This document shows positions 51,071-60,521 of a stretch of 64,000 bases of DNA, piece after piece. The stretch's first letter is position 1. The number at the start of each line of letters is the position of its first letter. This stretch comes from an uncultured SAR116 cluster alpha proteobacterium (GTDB lineage: Bacteria; Pseudomonadota; Alphaproteobacteria; Puniceispirillales; Puniceispirillaceae): contig CACNQE010000001.1 in assembly GCA_902622515.1 (NCBI GenBank), forward strand, positions 186,001 through 250,000, given 5' to 3'. Both the position numbers and the translations under genes were made by a program. Below the pieces are notes generated by a model. It was not told the DNA's origin and searched no databases. It saw only the letters and a list, made by a program, of their open reading frames with translations.

Positions 51071-52408
51071 ATTTCCATTTCATTTAGAGAACTCGGACTT
51101 AGCTCAAAATTATGTAATGCTGTTTCTGCACTTGGATATGAACAACCAACTCCAATTCAAGAAAAAGCTATACCTATTGTTTTAATGGGACGAGATGTAA
51201 TTGGCTCTGCCCAGACAGGTACGGGAAAAACAGCTTCATTCACATTACCAATGATTGATATTTTAGATGCAGGCATTGCCAAAGCAAGAATGCCACGCTC
51301 CTTAATACTGGCCCCCACTCGTGAACTAGCTGCACAAGTCGCAGAATCCTTCGAAAATTTTTCTGCAAACCATGAACTCTCTAAAGCATTAATCATAGGT
51401 GGAGTAAGTTTTTCAGATCAAGAAATAGCGTTAGAAAAAGGCGTAGACGTGTTGATTGCAACACCAGGGAGGTTACTTGACCATTTTGAAAGAGGAAAAG
51501 TTCTTCTCCAAGACGTTAAAGTTCTGGTTATAGATGAAACAGATAGAATGCTTGATATGGGGTTTATCCCTGATGTTGAACGAATTGTCTCATTGCTTCC
51601 TAAAATTCGTCAGACTTTATTTTTTTCTGCTACTCTTTCGAATGAAATACAAAAAATTGGAGAGCAATTTGTATTAAATCCTAAAATAATTGAAGTGGCA
51701 AAGGCTGCACAAACAGCTCCCACCATTTCTCAGCGCATTTGCAAGACCACACCAAAACTTAAACAAGAGCATTTAAGAGAATTACTTCAGAATGAACACG
51801 TTAACAATGCAGTTATTTTTTGTAATCGTAAAAAAGATATTGCTTCATTAGTCAAGTACCTAAAAAATCATGGATTTAACGTAGCCGCCTTACATGGTGA
51901 TATGACACAATCGATGAGGCTTTCAGCGTTAAAAGCTTTTAAAGATGAAAAAACTAATTATCTTATAGCATCTGATGTTGCGGCACGGGGCCTTGATATT
52001 CCATCTGTTAGCCACGTCTTTAATTACGATGTACCAGCAAATGCTGAAGACTATGTCCACCGCATCGGTAGAACCGGCAGAGCAGGCAGAACTGGACAGG
52101 CTTTCACTTTCATTGCAGATAGTGATGATGAAAAACTTTTATTGGCAATTGAACAACTAATTTCTATTTCGATACCAGAACATACCGCAACATTCAATAA
52201 CATGAATTTAAGCAAAAAAAATAATCCACACAGCAAGGGTTCAAAAAACAAGAGCATATCAAAAAAAGCTGCAAAACACGAACAAGCTTTAGTTGATAAC
52301 TCTCAAGACCCATTAAAAACACGACGCGCTAGTGATAAACGACCACCAGCCTGGACAGGTGGTAATGGGTTTTGTGATTTAGAGAGCGCTCCCGATTTTT
52401 TGCTGTAA
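51071..52408 (+). CDS. DEAD-box RNA helicase, probable ATT start
   Basis: An RhlE-like helicase of 445 residues. Coding similarity begins well before the first in-frame ATG (51185). The Q motif, YEQPTPIQEKAIPIV, with its upstream aromatic (SFRELGLSSKL), lies at 51080-51180. No ATG, GTG, TTG or CTG is in frame there, but the ATT at 51071 has AGGA 8 bases upstream. Motifs I (AQTGTGKT), Ib (TPGRLLDH), II (DETD, a variant of DEAD), III (SAT) and VI (HRIGRTGRAGRTG) follow. The tail is basic. Confidence 0.88.
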   Translation: MSISFRELGLSSKLCNAVSALGYEQPTPIQEKAIPIVLMGRDVIGSAQTGTGKTASFTLPMIDILDAGIAKARMPRSLILAPTRELAAQVAESFENFSANHELSKALIIGGVSFSDQEIALEKGVDVLIATPGRLLDHFERGKVLLQDVKVLVIDETDRMLDMGFIPDVERIVSLLPKIRQTLFFSATLSNEIQKIGEQFVLNPKIIEVAKAAQTAPTISQRICKTTPKLKQEHLRELLQNEHVNNAVIFCNRKKDIASLVKYLKNHGFNVAALHGDMTQSMRLSALKAFKDEKTNYLIASDVAARGLDIPSVSHVFNYDVPANAEDYVHRIGRTGRAGRTGQAFTFIADSDDEKLLLAIEQLISISIPEHTATFNNMNLSKKNNPHSKGSKNKSISKKAAKHEQALVDNSQDPLKTRRASDKRPPAWTGGNGFCDLESAPDFLL

Positions 52409-52446
52409 AAAACCTTACAAAAAATTTATATTACGTAATTAAATGA

Positions 52447-55065
52447 CTAATTATCTGTGGACCCTAACGACTTTTTTACTACCTCTGATAAATCAGACGA
52501 AAGGTTGTTCTTATTCAATTTTTTTAAGATGTTGAGCATTAATCTCTGTCTTTCAGAAGAAAAATTAGCAAATCGGGTTAATGGCAAAGCTAACTTTGCA
52601 GAAATCTGAGAATTCTTTTTATCTATTTTCAATAATTGTTCTGCCAAAAATTCGTAACCACTGCAGTCATTAGCATGAAAGTGAATCGGGTTTCCGTTTG
52701 CAAAACTGCCAATTACAGCACGTAGTTTATTTGGGTTGTTTGCATCAAAGGAAGGATGTTTCATAAGTTCTCTGCATTTCTTTACTGTTCCTGTAACTAC
52801 AGAAGATGACTGCCATATAAACCAATTTTCCATTACGAGCGAGTTGGTTTTCCAATTATCATGAAAACGTTCCAAAGCAATTTCACGACTAGGAACATTA
52901 ATGTGGTTCAAAGCGTTAATAGAACCCTTAACAAGGGTCATATTGAATGAAGAAACTTGTTTCAATGCTATTGTTTGTGCAATTTCCATCCCCCCTAACA
53001 TACCCCACGCTAGTAATTGATTATGCAGACTTCTGCCAGATGAATCCATAGTATCAAAATGTGAAATTTTTATATTGAGTTTTTTTTGAAGATATTTTTG
53101 AATATTTAAACTCATTCGTTTTAAAACATTTTGTTTTGCCAAAAATATTCTTGGAGGGTCTGGCTCAAAAACTTTGGTCAATAAAACTGACTGACTTGGC
53201 GGAATTAACAGAAGTGCCTTCAATGCATTATTTAATTTTTGATTTTTTAATGATTTTAAAAGAGCGTCAGATAACCGCAGCTCAAGATTGATATCTTTCT
53301 CGTCCTTATAATCCTGTATGATAACTTTGCTATATAATAATTGCATCGAATCCCAGATTACAAATGGGTCACTATCAGACGATATTAGATGAATATAATC
53401 ATCAATAGTTCGGTCATCATGAAGATTAACCGGCGCAGAAAATCCCCTTAAATAAGAAGGTGTCGCATCTAACAAATCATTGGTTCTTGATTTATCGGCA
53501 GACCTTATAGAGAGCACTGTTTCTTCTTCATTTATAATAACAAGAGGCTCTGCACCCATTTTTTGTCCATTTATGATAAGAGAGAGAGCATTACCTGTTT
53601 TATCATTTAAAGAAAACCTAAATGGTATCATCATAGTTTGATAATGCTCTCCAACATTTTCAGGCTTTTTTTGAACTATCAGCATTTCTATTTCTGAAGC
53701 TCTTTTATTTCTTATTATTTGAAGAGAAGGCGTTCCTAGTTGCTGATACCAATATGAAAATTTGGATAAATCCAAATGATTGGCATCTTGCATAGCCTTC
53801 AGAAAATCGTCACATGTTACAGCTTGTCCATCATGTCTTTTAAAATAAAGATCAACCCCTTTTCTAAAACCGTCTTTACCAAATATGCTTGCTAACATTC
53901 TGATTACCTCTGCACCTTTTTCATAGATGGTAGGTGTATAGAAATTATTTATCTCGGAATAACTTTCGGGCCTAATAGGGTGTGCCATTGGACCAGCATC
54001 CTCTGGGAACTGCACAGAGCGCAATAAACTTACGTCTTCAATACGTTTAACGAATTCATCATGCAAATCGGCGGTAAAACATTGGTCGCGATAAACTGTC
54101 AGTCCCTCTTTAAGGGTCAATTGAAACCAATCACGACAGGTAACTCTATTGCCAGACCAATTATGAAAATATTCATGTGCTATTATGGACTCAACCCTTA
54201 GTAAATCAGAATCACTAGCTGTTTTTTCATCCGCAAGGACAAATTTGCTATTAAAAATATTAAGCCCTTTATTCTCCATTGCACCCATATTAAAGTGACT
54301 TACTGCAACAATCTGAAATAAATCTAGATCATATTCTAGCCCATAAGTTTCTTCGTCCCATTTCATTGATTTTTTGAGTGACTCCATAGCATGATAAGTC
54401 AGATGCGAATTGCCATGCTCAACATAAATATTCAATTTTACTCTTCGCCCAGAGGCAGTGATGAATATATCTTCAACTTTCTCGAGATCACCGGCGACAA
54501 GTGCAAACAAATAACTTGGTTTTGGGAATGGATCATTCCAAACAGCAAAATGTCTTTTATGCCCAATCTTTCCAGATGCAATCAAATTTCCATTACTAAG
54601 TAGATTTTTGTAAATAATATCTGCTTCAATTCGAGTGGTAAATACACTCATCATGTCAGGTCTATCAGGATAATAACAAATACGTCTAAAACCTTCTGGT
54701 TCACACTGAGTGCAGATTATATCACCAGATTTATATAGTCCTTCTAGCGTGGTGTTTTCAAAAGGATTACATAGTGTAACTATTTCAATTTGGTTAGAAG
54801 CACAGGATAAGTTAAATATTAATGAATCCTTGTTTTTTTGAATATCGCTAATTTGTTGGGTTACATTGTTAATGACAACATTTTTTAAATCTAAGTTTTG
54901 TCCATATAGATATAACGGTGGCAAACTAGCTGAATTTGAAGCTTCAATATTCATTTTTACAGTTGTTCTGGCAAAATTAGAATATATTTGAACTGTCAAA
55001 TGAGTGGATATGATATCCCAACCAGTAGGAGTATACTCATCGCGCTTCACCAGCAATTGACTCAT
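52447..55065 (-). CDS. pepN: Aminopeptidase N (M1 metallopeptidase)
   Basis: Removes N-terminal residues from peptides. 872 residues, normal for the long bacterial form. The substrate-binding NMGAMENKGLNIFN and zinc site AHEYFHNWSGNRVTCRDWFQ (HExxH plus Glu in LKEGLTV) are conserved. The C-terminal half is the helical domain. It overlaps nothing and lies 2 bp past gcrA. Confidence 0.96.
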   Translation of the reverse strand: MSQLLVKRDEYTPTGWDIISTHLTVQIYSNFARTTVKMNIEASNSASLPPLYLYGQNLDLKNVVINNVTQQISDIQKNKDSLIFNLSCASNQIEIVTLCNPFENTTLEGLYKSGDIICTQCEPEGFRRICYYPDRPDMMSVFTTRIEADIIYKNLLSNGNLIASGKIGHKRHFAVWNDPFPKPSYLFALVAGDLEKVEDIFITASGRRVKLNIYVEHGNSHLTYHAMESLKKSMKWDEETYGLEYDLDLFQIVAVSHFNMGAMENKGLNIFNSKFVLADEKTASDSDLLRVESIIAHEYFHNWSGNRVTCRDWFQLTLKEGLTVYRDQCFTADLHDEFVKRIEDVSLLRSVQFPEDAGPMAHPIRPESYSEINNFYTPTIYEKGAEVIRMLASIFGKDGFRKGVDLYFKRHDGQAVTCDDFLKAMQDANHLDLSKFSYWYQQLGTPSLQIIRNKRASEIEMLIVQKKPENVGEHYQTMMIPFRFSLNDKTGNALSLIINGQKMGAEPLVIINEEETVLSIRSADKSRTNDLLDATPSYLRGFSAPVNLHDDRTIDDYIHLISSDSDPFVIWDSMQLLYSKVIIQDYKDEKDINLELRLSDALLKSLKNQKLNNALKALLLIPPSQSVLLTKVFEPDPPRIFLAKQNVLKRMSLNIQKYLQKKLNIKISHFDTMDSSGRSLHNQLLAWGMLGGMEIAQTIALKQVSSFNMTLVKGSINALNHINVPSREIALERFHDNWKTNSLVMENWFIWQSSSVVTGTVKKCRELMKHPSFDANNPNKLRAVIGSFANGNPIHFHANDCSGYEFLAEQLLKIDKKNSQISAKLALPLTRFANFSSERQRLMLNILKKLNKNNLSSDLSEVVKKSLGSTDN

Positions 55066-55067
55066 AT

Positions 55068-55469
55068 TTAATGGCTTTCACGAGTATTCGTATAAGCTAA
55101 AACACAATGTTCATGACAATATGGCTTTCCAGGTTCTATTGGCTCTCCGCAAAAGGAAAAGTCTGTTGTTTTGGGGTCTCCAGACGGCCATAAACATTTA
55201 GAACGAGACCAATTGATTTTTCTAAGCGCAAGACGCAAAGGTAAATCAGAGTTTATTTCTTCTGTCTTCTTTGATTTGGTACGCGCTGCAAAGCCAGGCG
55301 CAGAAATAGGAGATTGTCTTTTTGGAAGACCAAGTCTATGAGCCTTTCCCGCGACAGCATTTCTAGTAACGCCAAGCTTTTCTCCTATTTGAGAAATTGA
55401 AAGTCCTTCTTTCCAAAGATTTTTTAGCGTTTCAAGGCGCTCTTCTGTCCATCCCTTTTCATCTGTCAT
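55068..55469 (-). CDS. gcrA: GcrA cell-cycle regulator
   Basis: A 133-residue alphaproteobacterial transcription factor that acts with the CcrM methylation of GANTC sites. The N-terminal WTEERLETLKNLWKEGLSIS, QIGEKLGVTRNAVAGKAHRL is the helix-turn-helix, and the C-terminal CLWPSGDPKTTDFSFCGEPI, PGKPYCHEHC has the cysteine pattern of the family. I take the ATG at 55469; a TTG at 55493 is also in frame. This gene is the strongest lineage marker in the window. Confidence 0.95.
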   Translation of the reverse strand: MTDEKGWTEERLETLKNLWKEGLSISQIGEKLGVTRNAVAGKAHRLGLPKRQSPISAPGFAARTKSKKTEEINSDLPLRLALRKINWSRSKCLWPSGDPKTTDFSFCGEPIEPGKPYCHEHCVLAYTNTRESH

Positions 55470-55554
55470 TTTATCACAGTCTTTCTTATGCAAATTTTCC
55501 AGTTCAATCTAAAAATTTTTATGCAAAATCAACTATTACAGTATTATGGTTAAT

Positions 55555-56382
55555 TCAAGTCTTAAATGCACCTATAAAATCCGCTATAAATGAAACCTGA
55601 TAATCCAACATATGTTTACCATAATGAACTTTAATACCGGATCTCTTTGCAGCGCTAAGTAGCTTAGTGTCTTGAGGTTTCATTATAATGTCACAAACAA
55701 CACAGTCTGGCCTTAAAGATATGATTGGGAAAGGTACAGGGTCATCTGATTTCATTCCAAGAGAAGTAGCATTTATTACAAAATCATACTCTGCATAATC
55801 AATAGTTTCTTTTTTTATAGCATTAATTTTATCAGTTTGTCTCACTGACTTCACAGTCTGCACAACTTTTTGCGCTTTTTCAAAACTCCTATTTGTAATA
55901 TTCAAGGACTTTATTGGCTCACTAATAAGTTCTACCGCAAGCGCTCGGCTTGCGCCACCTGCTCCAACTATCAATATTTTTTTATCTTTCAATAAATGCC
56001 CATAGTCCTTTAAACCAGCAACAAACCCAATGCCATCAAAGTTATCACCATGAAGAATTCCGTCCTCTTCAAATCGTATTGCATTAACTGCTCCAGTAGC
56101 CTTACCACCAGCACCTAACTTGTCACATAATTTAGCAATTTCCACTTTATGGGGAATTGTAACAACTCCTCCATACAAATTTTTAATACCACGCATAGAA
56201 TACACGCAGTCCTTCAAACAAGAAGGCGGTACATCAATAGGTATCATCACACTGTCTATGCTTAACTCTTTAAATTTTTTATTAAAGAGGGTAGGCGCAC
56301 GCACTTGCTCAGCTGGGTGCGCAAAAATAACAAAAAGTTTAGTAGTGCCTGATATGGACATATTTATATTTTGTTCGCTCAT
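55555..56382 (-). CDS. Divergent shikimate dehydrogenase-like protein (AroE family)
   Basis: 275 residues with the AroE fold. The catalytic lysine motif is GGVVTIPHKVEIAKL, and the aspartate is in HGDNFDGIGFVAGL. The Rossmann loop is ILIVGAGGASRALAVELI. However, the substrate-binding N-terminus reads VIFAHPAEQVRAPTLFNKKF, unlike the HSxSP of AroE, and NTD is NFD. It may be an AroE-like or quinate/shikimate relative rather than the housekeeping enzyme. Confidence 0.78.
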   Translation of the reverse strand: MSEQNINMSISGTTKLFVIFAHPAEQVRAPTLFNKKFKELSIDSVMIPIDVPPSCLKDCVYSMRGIKNLYGGVVTIPHKVEIAKLCDKLGAGGKATGAVNAIRFEEDGILHGDNFDGIGFVAGLKDYGHLLKDKKILIVGAGGASRALAVELISEPIKSLNITNRSFEKAQKVVQTVKSVRQTDKINAIKKETIDYAEYDFVINATSLGMKSDDPVPFPIISLRPDCVVCDIIMKPQDTKLLSAAKRSGIKVHYGKHMLDYQVSFIADFIGAFKT

Positions 56383-56400
56383 AATTTCTATTTTAATTAA

Positions 56401-56802
56401 TCAAATTTCTTCATCTGGTTGAAAATTTAGAGACGCTGAATTGATGCAATATCTTAACCCGCTTGGAAGAGGCCCATCAGGGAAAACGTGACCTAGGTGG
56501 GCATCACATCTTTCGCAATGGACTTCCGTCCTTTGCATCATTAAGCTTAAATCTTCTTTTTCTCCAACAAGCTCTGAATTAGGTTTTGTAAAACTTGGCC
56601 ATCCACTTCCTGATTCAAACTTATCACGACTGTGAAATAAAGGAGAACCGCAGCAAATGCAATGGTAACTGCCATTCGCATGATTGTTCCAATATTTCCC
56701 TGTAAATGCCCTTTCAGTTCCCTCTTGACGTGCAACATAATAGCTTTCAGGCGATAGTAACGATTTCCATTCTTCGTCTGATTTTACGACTTTATTACTC
56801 AT
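56401..56802 (-). CDS. msrB: Peptide methionine (R)-sulfoxide reductase
   Basis: Repairs methionine R-sulfoxide in proteins. 133 residues. Two zinc Cys pairs ([25 protein letters not shown]) and the catalytic cysteine in [11 protein letters not shown] are present. It lies between the CoxL-like gene and the AroE-like gene on the same strand. Confidence 0.95.
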   Translation of the reverse strand: MSNKVVKSDEEWKSLLSPESYYVARQEGTERAFTGKYWNNHANGSYHCICCGSPLFHSRDKFESGSGWPSFTKPNSELVGEKEDLSLMMQRTEVHCERCDAHLGHVFPDGPLPSGLRYCINSASLNFQPDEEI

Positions 56803-56807
56803 CTAAA

Positions 56808-59114
56808 TCACCTCTTTTTTATACTTTTCCATATTTTAGTTGATGTCACAGGCATATCAATATGCGCCAATGATAATGCGTCACAAATAGCTGATATTAT
56901 CGCTGGCGGTGCTCCAATGGTGCCCGCCTCTCCAACTCCCTTTACCCCAAGAAAATTATTCTTACATTTGGTATTTTTCAAGTAGTGAGTGATCATCGTA
57001 AAATGATCTGCACGAGGCAGAGTATAATCCATTAAAGACCCCGATAAGCACTGACCTGTTTTATCATATACCAAGTTTTCATATAAAGCTTGACCTACCC
57101 CTTGAGCAATGCCTCCATGTATTTGACCCAATAGTGTATCGGGATTGATAACTTCACCCACATCATCAGTAACAGTATATTTTTTAATCACAGTAACTAG
57201 CGTTTCTTTATCAATTTCCGCCTCTACAACATGGCACCCATAAGGAAAACTAGGTCCCTGGGTTGTATAAAAATGTTTTAGATTGAATGGATGAACCTTG
57301 CCATCATTGAAAAGAATTTTAGAGAGATACTCTATCGAAATAGTTTTATTTGTATTGACACGCCTAAATATTCCATCCTCAAATTCAATCTCATTTAAAT
57401 CACATTCAAGGAACTCAGCTGCAAAAGGCTCAGCTTTTTTTAATATTGTTTCCGCTGCCTCTGCTGTTGCAGAACCTTGAATTACAGTCATTCTCGCACC
57501 TCCTGTATTTCCAGATGGAGAAATTCGGGAGTCACCTTGAATAACTCTAATTTTTCCTGCGTCGTATCCTAATCTATCTGAAAAAATTTGTGTAAGCGTT
57601 GTTTGATGACCTTGCCCATTTTCCATTTGTGCTGCATATATAATCACATCTCCATCTTTGTTGAAACGAATATCAACTCCCCCATCTTTTCCATTTCCGC
57701 AAGACTCCAGATAAAGTGCGATCCCCAGTCCTCTAAAAAAACCATTCTTAAGGCTATTTTTATATCTTTCTCTAAATCCTTCTACATCAGCATTTCTAAG
57801 TGCATCATCAAATAATGCTGGCATATTTCCTGAATCGATAGTACCACTGCAAACAGTTTTATAGGGTATTTGCTCTGGTTGAATTAAATTCGCTTTTCTA
57901 ACCTCAACTCTGTCAATTTCAAGATCAAAAGCAATCTTATCCATCAAGCGTTCCATAATATAATTTGCTTCTGGGCGCCCTGCACCTCTGTAGGCATCTA
58001 TTGCAGGAGTATTTGTTACAACTCCAATAACTTCTAGGCTAACATTCTGAATATCATACAGTGTCGTCAATGTACGACTAGTAGATTTGGTTGGCACATA
58101 AACACCAAAATTAGATAGCCAACTCCCAAGATTTGCTTGATTTTTAAATTGAATGGCTTTGATTTTTCCGCTTTTTGTCACTAAAGCTTTTGCATAGCTT
58201 TTTATGTCACGACCTTGCAAGTCACTTATAAAGCCTTCTGTGCGATCTTGCTGCCATCGGACTGCTCTGTTAAGTTTTTTAACTGCCCAACAAACACATA
58301 ACTGTTCTGGATGCAAAAAAATCTTGTATCCAAAGCCTCCTCCAACATTACCTGAACGCAAATGAACTTTTCTACTATCTAAATTCAAAGCTTCCGCTAT
58401 TTGTTTTGAAAGGCTAACTGTTCCTTGTGTTCCACACCAAATTAATAGTTCATCTGTTTCATCTGATTCTGGATGTGGCATTGCCATTATCTGTCGCATT
58501 TCCATTGCATTTGGAGCAATCCTGTTATTAAAAACAGATAATTCAACTATTCTATCTGTTTTTAAATCTGCTGTATTGAACTCGTGCAAGGCTTTTTCAT
58601 GATTACCAACTCTCCAATGAAAAACTTTGTTGCCTGGATAATCAGGGTAAAGTTGTGGCGCATCCGCCTCTAAAGCACTATCCACATCAGTTATTGCAAG
58701 CAACGGTTCGTAATTTACCTCTATCAATTCAGCTGCGTTGAGTGCTTGTTCTTTCGTAGTTGCCACAACCATTGCAATAATATCACCTACAGATCTTACT
58801 ATACCTCGTGCCATTGGCGACCTTGTAGTCGGCACGACATCGCTGCCATCTGCGTTTTTTACCCAATCAAGACATTTAATATCACCAACCCTTTCATGGT
58901 CTAATTCAAATTGGGTAGCGATGAGATGCACCCCTGGCAGTTTTGATGCTGTTTCAAAATCAATTGACCTCACAATTGCATGGGCGTGTGCTGAGCGAAG
59001 GAAATGCGCTGATAATCCTTCACCGACATCAATATCATCCGTAAATTTTCCTGTGCCGGTAATAAGTACCTTATCCTCAACTCGTTTAACCGCTTGTCCA
59101 ATTCCAAATTTCAA
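56808..59114 (-). CDS. Molybdenum hydroxylase large subunit (form II CoxL-like)
   Basis: 768 residues of the xanthine oxidase family, normal length for a large subunit. Molybdopterin-binding motifs include GGGFGYKIFLHPEQL, the AYRGAGRPEANYIMERL loop and the active-site glutamate in GVKGVGEAGTIGAPPAI. The AYRGAGR loop marks form II, whereas the true CO dehydrogenase has AYRCSFR. The small iron-sulfur and FAD subunits are not beside it. The substrate is unknown. Confidence 0.87.
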   Translation of the reverse strand: MKFGIGQAVKRVEDKVLITGTGKFTDDIDVGEGLSAHFLRSAHAHAIVRSIDFETASKLPGVHLIATQFELDHERVGDIKCLDWVKNADGSDVVPTTRSPMARGIVRSVGDIIAMVVATTKEQALNAAELIEVNYEPLLAITDVDSALEADAPQLYPDYPGNKVFHWRVGNHEKALHEFNTADLKTDRIVELSVFNNRIAPNAMEMRQIMAMPHPESDETDELLIWCGTQGTVSLSKQIAEALNLDSRKVHLRSGNVGGGFGYKIFLHPEQLCVCWAVKKLNRAVRWQQDRTEGFISDLQGRDIKSYAKALVTKSGKIKAIQFKNQANLGSWLSNFGVYVPTKSTSRTLTTLYDIQNVSLEVIGVVTNTPAIDAYRGAGRPEANYIMERLMDKIAFDLEIDRVEVRKANLIQPEQIPYKTVCSGTIDSGNMPALFDDALRNADVEGFRERYKNSLKNGFFRGLGIALYLESCGNGKDGGVDIRFNKDGDVIIYAAQMENGQGHQTTLTQIFSDRLGYDAGKIRVIQGDSRISPSGNTGGARMTVIQGSATAEAAETILKKAEPFAAEFLECDLNEIEFEDGIFRRVNTNKTISIEYLSKILFNDGKVHPFNLKHFYTTQGPSFPYGCHVVEAEIDKETLVTVIKKYTVTDDVGEVINPDTLLGQIHGGIAQGVGQALYENLVYDKTGQCLSGSLMDYTLPRADHFTMITHYLKNTKCKNNFLGVKGVGEAGTIGAPPAIISAICDALSLAHIDMPVTSTKIWKSIKKR

Positions 59115-59180
59115 AATTTAACTCCATGTTAACTTTACTAATAGGCTATTTTTACCTGGTCACATAAAATAACGCGTTTA

Positions 59181-59792
59181 TCAATTTAATGAAAAATCTC
59201 GCCAACCAGAATAAATTCTAAATATTGCGGTACACCAGCATAAACAACCAAAGACAATTCCAATAGAGGAAAATAGAGATGGGAACAATAATATTAAACC
59301 AATAAAAAAAATTGTTTCACTACCCTCTATTAGCCCACTTAAATAATAGAAGCTTTTCTCACCAGTTGGTTTCTTGTTTTTTTTTGAAATTTTTTCCTGT
59401 AAAATTCCATAAGCAAGAAAACTTGTTCCAGTTCCAACAAAACTAAAAATTATAAAACAAGCGACAAAACTATTTTTATCATTGAAGACAGCAAACGCAA
59501 AAGGAATTGAGCTATAGATTATGAAATCAAAAACGATGTCCAAGAACGCTCCACGATGAGTAGGTGTTTTTACTCTAGCAATAGCTCCATCTAAACCGTC
59601 TAATATACGATTTAAACTAAAAAATAAAAGCGCAAGTAAAAAATGTCCATATCCAACAAGGAAAGCGGCTACAATTCCAGTTATAAATCCCAATATGCTC
59701 ACAGCGTCAGCAGAAACGCCAATTTTTACAGCATAAGTAGCAATTTTAGATAGTAATGGCCTTGCAAACGGTGAAATTGTTTTATCAAACAT
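59181..59792 (-). CDS. CDP-alcohol phosphatidyltransferase
   Basis: An integral membrane enzyme of about 203 residues that makes a phospholipid from CDP-diacylglycerol. The family motif D-G-x2-A-R-x8-G-x3-D-x3-D is LDGAIARVKTPTHRGAFLDI followed by VFD. I choose the ATG at 59792 (MFDKTISPFARPLLSK); a TTG at 59813 is also possible. Its neighbour is the decarboxylase-like gene, which suggests phosphatidylserine chemistry, but its alcohol substrate cannot be told. Confidence 0.83.
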   Translation of the reverse strand: MFDKTISPFARPLLSKIATYAVKIGVSADAVSILGFITGIVAAFLVGYGHFLLALLFFSLNRILDGLDGAIARVKTPTHRGAFLDIVFDFIIYSSIPFAFAVFNDKNSFVACFIIFSFVGTGTSFLAYGILQEKISKKNKKPTGEKSFYYLSGLIEGSETIFFIGLILLFPSLFSSIGIVFGCLCWCTAIFRIYSGWRDFSLN

Positions 59793-59819
59793 TTTTATAT
59801 GACCAATACCCAATCATAA

Positions 59820-60476
59820 TTACTTTGCTAGTAGTGTTTTGCCGGCAATGCAGAATTCACCTAAAGTTACCGTTAACTCATAATCAGCTGGTAACAAAAT
59901 GTCTAATTCACCATATAGCAATGAGATAGCAATTGGCATTCCTGCTTTAACTATTCTTCCCTCTGATATGGGACTTGACAAATAACGCGCTAATGGACCA
60001 CCCCATGCAATAATACATATCTCATTTTGAATATTCGAAGAGAACGAATTGATGTCTTGATTGATCGTTATTTCTCTTCTTGCATTCAAGCTATTTGCAT
60101 TAGAAATCTCAAAAGGCAGAAACAAGCCATCAACGAACATATTTATATCAATTTTACCATTACATGGCATAAGAATAAGCCTATTGGTGTGAATTTTCTG
60201 AGAAATTCTTATTCTTTTTTTACCAGAATTAGTGTCTACAAGTGTAACCAATCCGTCCATAGGTGCTAAAATTTCTCCAGTCTCAATCTCCATAATATTG
60301 GTGTTTGGATGTTTCGTGACATAGACAAGCCAAAGCAACCCTAAAAGACCAATCAACCCCAGCGGAAGCCATATAAACCCAAATAATATTACAGTCATTC
60401 CAGTAATAATTCGAACAGGCATACTTGGTGATTGTGAGTCTAATGACTCTTTAAAGTATTCAGTTAGCGTATTCAT
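59820..60476 (-). CDS. Phosphatidylserine decarboxylase-like protein lacking the pyruvoyl serine
   Basis: 218 residues, the normal length of the short bacterial form. An N-terminal hydrophobic segment is followed by APMDGLVTLVD (like SPADG) and KIHTNRLILMPCNG (like VHxNRxPxxG). Where the family has RFGS, cleaved to make the pyruvoyl cofactor, this protein reads ISLLYGELDILLPADY, so the serine is Glu. It also lacks the usual ARR. I expect it cannot mature to an active decarboxylase. It precedes the CDP-alcohol transferase. Confidence 0.78.
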   Translation of the reverse strand: MNTLTEYFKESLDSQSPSMPVRIITGMTVILFGFIWLPLGLIGLLGLLWLVYVTKHPNTNIMEIETGEILAPMDGLVTLVDTNSGKKRIRISQKIHTNRLILMPCNGKIDINMFVDGLFLPFEISNANSLNARREITINQDINSFSSNIQNEICIIAWGGPLARYLSSPISEGRIVKAGMPIAISLLYGELDILLPADYELTVTLGEFCIAGKTLLAK

Positions 60477-60521
60477 TTAAATCTGACCAACAAATGTTTC
60501 AATTAACACCTTCTTTTAAAA

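Noticed and set aside
51185-52408. DEAD-box helicase starting at its first ATG
   Set aside because: This start would drop the Q motif, which is clearly encoded upstream in the same frame.
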